Source: Candidatus Saccharimonadota bacterium | GTDB lineage: Bacteria; Patescibacteria; Saccharimonadia; Saccharimonadales; Nanosyncoccaceae | Direction: 5' to 3' | DNA: 9,425 bases | Assembly: GCA_017429465.1 (NCBI GenBank) | Contig: JAFROU010000048.1 | Coordinates: 1 to 9,425, forward strand | Shown: in pieces, positions 5,436-9,425 of the stretch | Position numbering within the stretch: position 1 is the first letter of the stretch | Layout: every line of letters starts with the position of its first letter | Notes under the pieces: generated by a model | The model's input: the letters and a program-made list of their open reading frames with translations, nothing else | Databases searched by the model: none | Told to the model about the DNA's origin: nothing | Position numbers and translations under genes: made by a program

Positions 5436-5511
5436 TGGTGGCTCCGACTGGACTTGAACCAGTGACACAAGGCTCTTCAGGCCTCTGCTCTACCAACTGA
5501 GCTACAGAGCC
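5436..5511 (-). tRNA. tRNA-Phe (anticodon GAA), CCA encoded
   Basis: The 76-nt minus-strand sequence folds as a canonical cloverleaf. Acceptor GGCTCTG/CGGAGCC has one T:G pair. The D arm is GCTCAGTTGGTAGAGC. The anticodon stem GAGGC/GCCTT has loop CTGAAGA, giving anticodon GAA. The T arm is ACTGG-TTCAAGT-CCAGT. Discriminator A and encoded CCA follow (5438-5436). It is transcribed leftward from its own promoter, convergent to the cassette genes, and stops at the hairpin carried by the adjoining unit. Confidence 0.97.
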
Positions 5512-5522
5512 ACAATACGAGT

Positions 5523-5552
5523 ATTATATCACATCTTAACTGCCCTTGTCTA
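5523..5552 (-). promoter_or_regulatory. Promoter of tRNA-Phe
   Basis: The minus strand has TAGACA (5552-5547), an 18-bp spacer ending in the extended -10 TGA, then TATAAT (5528-5523). The predicted start is about 5 nt before the mature tRNA 5' end at 5511. Confidence 0.7.
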
Positions 5553-5569
5553 ATATTTTAATCCCATTA

Positions 5570-5578
5570 TGGTATAAT
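5570..5578 (+). promoter_or_regulatory. Extended -10 promoter of hisS, leaderless spacing
   Basis: TGG directly precedes TATAAT (5573-5578), and the ATG follows after 6 nt (5585). This matches the rarA/DUF1653 palindrome half (TGGTATAAT plus 6 nt plus ATG). It fixes the hisS start at 5585 rather than the in-frame ATG at 5546, which lies upstream of the promoter. Confidence 0.75.
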
Positions 5579-5584
5579 ATACTT

Positions 5585-6889
5585 ATGAAAAAATTAAATA
5601 CTTCTCCAATATCTGGCATGCAAGAGCTCTTACCAGCTGAGCAGGCAGTTTTTAATCAGATCAAAAATAACATTGCCGATTCCTTTGCTCATCATTGTTT
5701 CCAGAATATTGAAACCCCAACGATTGATCGTACTGAAATCTTGCTTGCTAAAGCCGGTGGGGAAACCGAGAAGCAAATTTATAAAGTCGTTAAAACTGCC
5801 GAAACTGCCGACGAAGCGGACGAGGCACTTCGTTTTGACCACACCGTGCCGTTAGCTCGCTATGTGGTCGAACACGTAAATGACTTAGCTTTTCCATTTA
5901 AAGTTTCACAAATTGGCCGTAACTTTCGCGGTGAACGCGCTCAAAAAGGTCGTTTCCGCGAATTCTACCAGTGCGATATTGATGTGATTGGTAGAAATTC
6001 CTTGCCAATCGAATATGATGCCGAAGTCATAGCTACTTTATACGAGGCTCTTGGCCATCTTAATCTGCCAAACCTTAAAGTTCACCTTAGTAACCGCAGA
6101 CTCTTAAATGGCCTACTAGATTCAATGAATCTCAACCATCGTTCTGCAGATATTTACAGCATTGTAGACCACGCCACTAAGGTTCCGCTGTCCGTCACTA
6201 ACGCCGCCCTCAAGGATTTAGGCCTAGGTGAAGAAAATGTTGTAAAACTTACAACATTTGTCGGAATCAAGGGTAATCGCAAAGAAGTCGAATCCGAACT
6301 CCGTAGTCTTAACGTTGGCGATGCTGACTTTATTCAAGGCCTAGAAGAACTTCTCCAGGTTATGGAAATGCTTGAAGAACTTTGCCCAGCCGATTCCGTC
6401 ATTGCTGACATGATGATTGTGCGTGGCCTAGATTATTACACTGGCACCGTGTTTGAAACCTTCTCTGAAGAACACTTTAACCTTGGCTCAGTTTGTTCTG
6501 GCGGCCGCTACGACAATCTCGCTAGTCACTATACTGAGCAATCCTTACCAGGAGTTGGCGGCTCGATTGGTCTTACTCGTTTATTCTATCTATTAAACTC
6601 TAATGGTTTGCTTGACAAACAATTCATTAAACCAGTTAGCACAGCCATCATCCCGCTCAGCAAAGAAGCCTATCCTTTCGCTCGCGCCCTGCAAAACCAT
6701 CTTGCTTCCGAAGGCTTCACGGCCGATATTATCTATGGCGATAAAAAACTTGGTGATAAAATGACCTATGCTGCTAAAATTGCCGACCACGCTTGTATTA
6801 TTGGTGAAGACGAAATCAAATCTCGCGAAATTGGGCTCAAAGATCTTGCCACTGGCAACATCGAGACTATCAAAATTCCAGAATTCTAA
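5585..6889 (+). CDS. hisS: Histidyl-tRNA synthetase (434 aa)
   Basis: This class II aminoacyl-tRNA synthetase charges tRNA-His with histidine using ATP. It has N-terminal SPISGMQELLPAEQ (residues 7-20), LRFDHTVPLARYV (82-94), and motif 2 GRNFRGERAQKGRFREFYQC (111-130). The histidine-specific loops are RGLDYYTG (280-287) and SVCSGGRYDNL (302-312), and motif 3 is GVGGSIGLTRL (323-333). The C-terminal anticodon-binding domain covers about 350-434. Length is normal for HisRS. The longer in-frame reading from 5546 adds 13 residues, but its ATG lies before the promoter, so 5585 is chosen. There is no Shine-Dalgarno. The stop TAA overlaps the next gene's ATG (TAATG), so the two are coupled. Arg codons are mostly CGT/CGC. 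Confidence 0.97.
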   Translation: MKKLNTSPISGMQELLPAEQAVFNQIKNNIADSFAHHCFQNIETPTIDRTEILLAKAGGETEKQIYKVVKTAETADEADEALRFDHTVPLARYVVEHVNDLAFPFKVSQIGRNFRGERAQKGRFREFYQCDIDVIGRNSLPIEYDAEVIATLYEALGHLNLPNLKVHLSNRRLLNGLLDSMNLNHRSADIYSIVDHATKVPLSVTNAALKDLGLGEENVVKLTTFVGIKGNRKEVESELRSLNVGDADFIQGLEELLQVMEMLEELCPADSVIADMMIVRGLDYYTGTVFETFSEEHFNLGSVCSGGRYDNLASHYTEQSLPGVGGSIGLTRLFYLLNSNGLLDKQFIKPVSTAIIPLSKEAYPFARALQNHLASEGFTADIIYGDKKLGDKMTYAAKIADHACIIGEDEIKSREIGLKDLATGNIETIKIPEF

Positions 6890-7467
6890 TGCGTAATCAT
6901 TTACTTTCTCAACACTTTCTGCGCTCCCCGCGCCTTGCGTTGATGCTCATTGGCCATTCCAATATCAAAAAACGCGACCTTGTCATCGATATTGGTGCTG
7001 GTTCTGGCGTCATCACTACGGCGCTAGCCAAACGTTGCCGCGAGGTTTGGGCGGTTGAACCGGACCATCAGACAGCCGAAAAACTCCGTGAGAATCTCAA
7101 AAAATATCAAATTGAGAACGTCAAAGTCATAGAGCAAGATTTTCTTACCATCGATCTTCCCACTGAAGAATATAAGGTTTTTGCCAATCCACCGTTTCAC
7201 CTTAGCTCTCAGATTGTTCACAAACTCATTGAAAGCGCTAATCCGCCCCAATCTTTCTATTTAATTTTGCAAAAACAATTTGCTCTCAAACTTCTGAATA
7301 CGAATCGCCACTATACTTCTCAGTTAGGGCAAGAGTTAATAGTTAAATACCAGACCAAAATCAAATACCCACTAAAACCAACCGATTTTACTCCGCCACC
7401 AGCGGTGCCAACCGTATTGTTTGAAGCTAAAGTTATTTCTTTATCCCAGAATCAAGGAAGTATTTAA
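6889..7467 (+). CDS. Short rRNA adenine N6-methyltransferase, KsgA/Erm family (192 aa)
   Basis: This SAM-dependent methyltransferase of the rRNA adenine dimethylase family has QHFLRSPRLA (residues 8-17), motif I VIDIGAGSGVITTAL (32-46), acidic motif II VEPD (56-59), QDFLTIDLP (83-91), catalytic NPPF (100-103) and the family's FTPPPAVPTVLFEA (167-180). KsgA normally has NLPY or NIPY and about 270 residues with a helical C-terminal domain. This protein has NPPF and stops right after the catalytic fold, as some short Erm-type enzymes do. The target may be 16S A1518/A1519 (KsgA) or 23S A2058 (Erm, macrolide-lincosamide resistance); sequence alone does not decide. The start overlaps the hisS stop by one base, and the 3' end overlaps the convergent DsbA-like gene by 35 bp. 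Confidence 0.85.
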   Translation: MRNHLLSQHFLRSPRLALMLIGHSNIKKRDLVIDIGAGSGVITTALAKRCREVWAVEPDHQTAEKLRENLKKYQIENVKVIEQDFLTIDLPTEEYKVFANPPFHLSSQIVHKLIESANPPQSFYLILQKQFALKLLNTNRHYTSQLGQELIVKYQTKIKYPLKPTDFTPPPAVPTVLFEAKVISLSQNQGSI

Positions 7468-8131
7468 CGTAATCCCAACCCCAATCAAGTGAGAAGCCAT
7501 TTTTAGTGGTGCTATTAAATTTGAAATATGGCATGCCACCGGCGCCTTCTTTATGGAAGGTTGTTAAGGTCTTTTCAGTAGATTCTATAACGGCATCCAA
7601 GGTCTCGTCATTTTCTACGCAGTTGTTAAAGGTCTCACCTAGGCCGACCTCTTCACCAAGCTTCTTCCAGTAGGACTTATCAAGTTTGGCCATCGCTCCA
7701 ATTTGAATGCCATTTTTAAAATAGGTCTCCCACAGCTTAACCACAACATGATTGTAATAATCCCAGAATTTACCTTCGTTCTTGGCGCAGAAAATTGCTT
7801 CCGCTCCTTCACGTGAGGCGTCGGTCGGATGTTCGCCATACTGGTACAAAAAATCGCTTACTCTTACTTCGTAAACGATGTTCTTTTTCTCAATATAATC
7901 TTTTTTAAATTCTTCTTCATTCTGGATTAAAGCATATTCAAAAGCAAGGCAGTATGGACAAGTTACATCAGTGTTAGTGTGATAGTGATTCTTAGCCTCA
8001 GGATTGCCCATGATAGTCGCTGTATCCCAGATTGGATCAGTTGGCGCTTTGGTTGAAGAGCTAACAATAATACCCACCAACAATAAACCACCTACTAATA
8101 CAATTGCGATAATACGCAGGACTTTACCCAC
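7433..8131 (-). CDS. Membrane-anchored DsbA-like thioredoxin-fold protein, GTG start (232 aa)
   Basis: An N-terminal hydrophobic segment (residues 5-24) is followed by an extracytoplasmic DsbA/thioredoxin_4 domain. It has active site TCPYC (C58, C61) and a cis-proline loop GGMP (P201). CPYC is typical of oxidising or isomerising thiol proteins, so it probably forms or shuffles disulfides in exported proteins. The GTG at 8131 is chosen because AAGGAGG (8144-8138) lies 6 nt before it. The in-frame ATG at 8164 would add 11 basic residues, has no Shine-Dalgarno, and would place this ribosome site inside the gene. The gene overlaps the upstream membrane-protein gene by 8 bp, implying coupled translation and a shared pathway. 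Two further cysteines are present (C115 and C171). Confidence 0.85.
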   Translation of the reverse strand: MGKVLRIIAIVLVGGLLLVGIIVSSSTKAPTDPIWDTATIMGNPEAKNHYHTNTDVTCPYCLAFEYALIQNEEEFKKDYIEKKNIVYEVRVSDFLYQYGEHPTDASREGAEAIFCAKNEGKFWDYYNHVVVKLWETYFKNGIQIGAMAKLDKSYWKKLGEEVGLGETFNNCVENDETLDAVIESTEKTLTTFHKEGAGGMPYFKFNSTTKNGFSLDWGWDYVKYFLDSGIKK

Positions 8132-8756
8132 GAGTTGCCTCCTTCTTTGCTTGATACTTTTCACTAATAATTATAACATACGCTTCCTCTCCAATCTTCT
8201 TTAGAGTTAGAAGCGCCACGATAATCGCTAGAACTAGAATAATCTCCGATAAAGCCCCAGCCAGTGCATAACCACTACCGCTAAAGAGTGTGCCAAGGAC
8301 TGGTGTCAAAATAGTGGTACCACAAGTTGGACAACCAGAACTAATAACGGCCAGCCCGGCTGCCAGCCCGGCATTTTGCACGTTAGTGGAGTTAGAAGAT
8401 GCTTTACGCTTTTTCCAGACCAACACTAATAAACCAATCAGGATACCTTGGAGTAGTGCAATTAGGAAAGTCACTAGAAAATCAAAAAAATTACGATTGT
8501 AACCAAATAAACCGAAGAAGGCGTTAGCTAAGATCTTGAATTTTTCTGGCCAGGGAACAGAGAATAACAGGCTAAACGTAGTGAAGCCATTCGAGAGTAG
8601 CACCATTAAAGTGCCAAAAACCAAAAATACAACTAATACTATAGCTAGAAACTTCATATTCTTTGAGGCTAGTATTACACCAGAAAAGGCCATTTTCCAC
8701 TCATCCAGCCACTTTTCGAGCCATTCCTTAAAAGACCGACGATTTTTCTTTTTCAC
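8124..8756 (-). CDS. Polytopic membrane protein with CPTC motif, probable redox partner of the DsbA-like protein (GTG start, 210 aa)
   Basis: The cytosolic N-terminus is highly basic (KKKNRRSFKEW). About four hydrophobic segments follow, near residues 36-56, 93-114, 129-155 and 163-185. The third carries SSGCPTCGTT (C142, C145), a membrane-embedded CxxC. Such pairs in CcdA/DsbD-like and DsbB/VKOR-like proteins shuttle electrons to or from an extracytoplasmic thiol protein. Overlap with the DsbA-like gene supports that pairing, but I do not recognise a named family and the direction of electron flow is unknown. The GTG at 8756 is chosen because GGAGG (8766-8762) lies 5 nt before it. An in-frame ATG at 8771 would add five residues and overlap that Shine-Dalgarno. 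Confidence 0.7.
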   Translation of the reverse strand: MKKKNRRSFKEWLEKWLDEWKMAFSGVILASKNMKFLAIVLVVFLVFGTLMVLLSNGFTTFSLLFSVPWPEKFKILANAFFGLFGYNRNFFDFLVTFLIALLQGILIGLLVLVWKKRKASSNSTNVQNAGLAAGLAVISSGCPTCGTTILTPVLGTLFSGSGYALAGALSEIILVLAIIVALLTLKKIGEEAYVIIISEKYQAKKEATRG

Positions 8757-8784
8757 ATTTACCTCCAACATGTTTATGGCTTCT

Positions 8785-8790
8785 ATTATA
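8785..8790 (-). promoter_or_regulatory. -10 element of the redox operon
   Basis: Minus-strand TATAAT at 8790-8785 puts the transcript start near 8778. That gives a leader of about 22 nt to the GTG at 8756, enough to contain the GGAGG site. No good -35 was found. Confidence 0.55.
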
Positions 8791-8838
8791 CGCTAAAACC
8801 CGCACTTTTACCATAAAAACATACTTTTGTTTAAAAAT

Positions 8839-8872
8839 AATTCCAACCAAAAGTCAATAGTTTTTTGGAATT
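8839..8872. repeat. Inverted repeat in the divergent intergenic region
   Basis: AATTCCAA (8839-8846) and TTGGAATT (8865-8872) form a perfect 8-bp inverted repeat around an 18-nt spacer. It lies between the redox-operon promoter and the ncRNA/hppA promoters. It could be an operator or a minus-strand terminator (ATTTTT follows on that strand). No transcript that would use a terminator there is apparent. Confidence 0.45.
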
Positions 8873-8924
8873 TACCCCTGTTAGTATACATAAAACTACA
8901 ACACAAAATCCAGAAAAAACAATG

Positions 8925-8952
8925 TTGACACAGATTCAGCTCATGCTAAAAT
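8925..8952 (+). promoter_or_regulatory. Strong promoter of the structured RNA
   Basis: A consensus -35 TTGACA (8925-8930), a 16-bp spacer, and an extended -10 TGC-TAAAAT (8944-8952) are present. The predicted start is near 8958-8960, at the first base of the first stable hairpin. It is the best -35 in the window. Confidence 0.8.
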
Positions 8953-8958
8953 AGAGTT

Positions 8959-9102
8959 AGGAATTCGGATGAATCTGACGTTGAGAGGCATCAGAATTCC
9001 GGGTGGAGAGTGTAGAGCTATGATTGCTATGTATTCGTCCACCTAGAAAAATCCGAAACAAAAATTTATAGGAGACCTATCTGTCATAGCGTCTCCTATT
9101 TT
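8959..9102 (+). ncRNA. Structured noncoding RNA of unknown class (about 144 nt)
   Basis: A promoter, three consecutive hairpins and a terminator define a transcription unit without an ORF. Hairpin 1 (8960-9000): GGAATTC/GAATTCC, a G.A mismatch, GATG/CATC, then TCT/AGA closing a 7-nt loop. Hairpin 2 (9001-9044): GGGTGGA/TCCACCT, one bulged G (9037), a seven-pair stem including G:T pairs, one mismatch, AGC/GCT and a 7-nt loop. An A-rich single-stranded linker follows (9045-9067), then the terminator. TTCGGAT (8964-8970) is fully complementary to ATCCGAA (9051-9057) in the linker and competes with the base of hairpin 1, so a switch or pseudoknot is possible. I do not recognise SRP RNA, RNase P, tmRNA or a known riboswitch. 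It may be a free small RNA or an attenuating leader of hppA. Confidence 0.65.
9068..9102 (+). terminator. Intrinsic terminator of the structured RNA
   Basis: A 9-bp stem ATAGGAGAC (9068-9076)/GTCTCCTAT (9091-9099), continued by CTAT/ATAG (9077-9080/9086-9089) with a 5-nt loop and one bulged C, is followed by TTTTCGTTT. Confidence 0.85.
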
Positions 9103-9110
9103 CGTTTAAA

Positions 9111-9139
9111 TTGACTTTTAAATTATTATCTAGTAAAAT
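9111..9139 (+). promoter_or_regulatory. Promoter of hppA
   Basis: TTGACT (9111-9116), a 17-bp spacer and TAAAAT (9134-9139) give a start near 9146 and a leader of about 97 nt. The leader holds a CCAAC/GTTGG hairpin (9151-9175) and a small GCAT/ATGC hairpin (9190-9202). It also has a four-codon ORF (ATG 9199, TGA 9211-9213). Confidence 0.75.
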
Positions 9140-9242
9140 GAACGCCGTTACCAACCGTATTTTTTTATGAGTTGGGGACGTGTTGTTAGGCATTTTTTAT
9201 GCTACTGCAATGAACCTTAAAAAGCAGAAGGAGGGATGTATC

Positions 9243-9425
9243 TTGTTAGCATGGTTCATCACGTTGCCGATTGTTATCTTCGCCTTCGTGTATATTTTCT
9301 TGAGCTTCAAGAAGATTCGTGATTTGCCCGAAGGAACAACCGAGATGGAGGAAATGGCTGGGATCATCAGAGACGGTGCTGCTGCATTTATGAGGACGGA
9401 ATACCGCACTATCATTTTTGTCGTC
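9243..9425 (+). CDS. hppA: Membrane-bound ion-translocating pyrophosphatase, N-terminal part (truncated by window edge)
   Basis: Sixty-one residues are present. A first membrane helix (about 3-22) is followed by a cytoplasmic block matching the M-PPase N-terminus: LPEGTTEMEEMAGIIRDGAAAF (28-49), then MRTEYRTI and the start of a second helix. M-PPases hydrolyse PPi while pumping H+ or Na+. The residues separating H+ from Na+ and K+-dependent from K+-independent types lie beyond the window. Start choice: TTG at 9243 is preceded by AAGGAGGG (9228-9235) with 7-nt spacing. An in-frame ATG at 9210 lacks a Shine-Dalgarno and would place this site inside the gene, adding 11 residues. The gene follows its own promoter and the structured-RNA terminator. 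Confidence 0.9.
   Translation, partial: MLAWFITLPIVIFAFVYIFLSFKKIRDLPEGTTEMEEMAGIIRDGAAAFMRTEYRTIIFVV

Noticed and set aside
2520..5440. CRISPR array
   Set aside because: There are only two or three repeats, 0.9-1.9 kb apart with genes between them; no regular short spacers.
5266..5496. 76-codon minus-strand ORF covering tRNA-Phe
   Set aside because: It is a chance reading through the tRNA and its flank; the N-terminal residues are translated tRNA sequence.
5546..5584. Upstream ATG of hisS adding 13 residues
   Set aside because: The hisS -10 (5573-5578) lies downstream of this ATG, and HisRS proteins normally start near the MKK...SPISGMQELLP block.
8536..8796. 86-codon plus-strand ORF
   Set aside because: It is an antisense shadow of the CPTC membrane-protein gene, with no ribosome site and low-complexity composition.
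8959..9102. SRP (4.5S), tmRNA, RNase P or a common riboswitch (SAM, THF, ZTP, c-di-GMP, fluoride)
   Set aside because: None of their conserved core motifs could be read in the sequence, and the two-hairpin layout differs. This was judged by eye, without covariance models.
9197..9415. 72-codon minus-strand ORF
   Set aside because: It is antisense to hppA, whose plus-strand reading matches the M-PPase N-terminus.

Overview
The window looks like a chromosomal segment of a small-genome Patescibacteria/CPR bacterium, most likely Candidatus Saccharibacteria. This is an inference from the gene set, very short spacers, frequent gene overlaps and the single-TM surface-protein style; no 16S rRNA or other decisive marker is present. 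TGA is used as a normal stop (the DUF1653 gene ends in an ATGA overlap), which argues against the code-25 Gracilibacteria/Absconditabacteria.

Layout. 1-1844 is compact housekeeping DNA: the 5' end of rarA (minus), a palindromic divergent promoter, a DUF1653-DUF167 gene pair (plus), and a metallophosphoesterase (minus). 1912-5435 looks like an accessory island ending at a tRNA-Phe(GAA) gene (5436-5511, minus). It holds a C39-like cysteine protease, a large zinc-ribbon nuclease with NUMOD-like C-terminus, and a membrane-anchored surface protein. The last two genes sit in repeat-bounded units of 1910 and 945 bp. Both units begin with TGGTGG, the complement of the tRNA 3' CCACCA, and both end with the same hairpin that terminates the tRNA. 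5512-7467 is hisS plus a short KsgA/Erm-type rRNA methyltransferase. 7433-8756 (minus) is a redox pair: a DsbA-like thioredoxin and a CPTC-motif membrane protein. 8757-9242 is noncoding but organised: it holds a strong promoter, a roughly 144-nt structured RNA with an intrinsic terminator, a second promoter, and the leader of hppA (membrane pyrophosphatase), which runs off the window.

Two start modes coexist. rarA, DUF1653, hisS and the island nuclease have an extended or canonical -10 exactly 6 nt before ATG, which predicts leaderless mRNAs. The surface protein, both redox genes and hppA have good Shine-Dalgarno sequences, and three of these use GTG or TTG starts.

The strongest candidate for something undescribed is the tandem, tRNA-Phe-anchored cassette array, which has no integrase of its own in view. 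The second is the structured RNA upstream of hppA.
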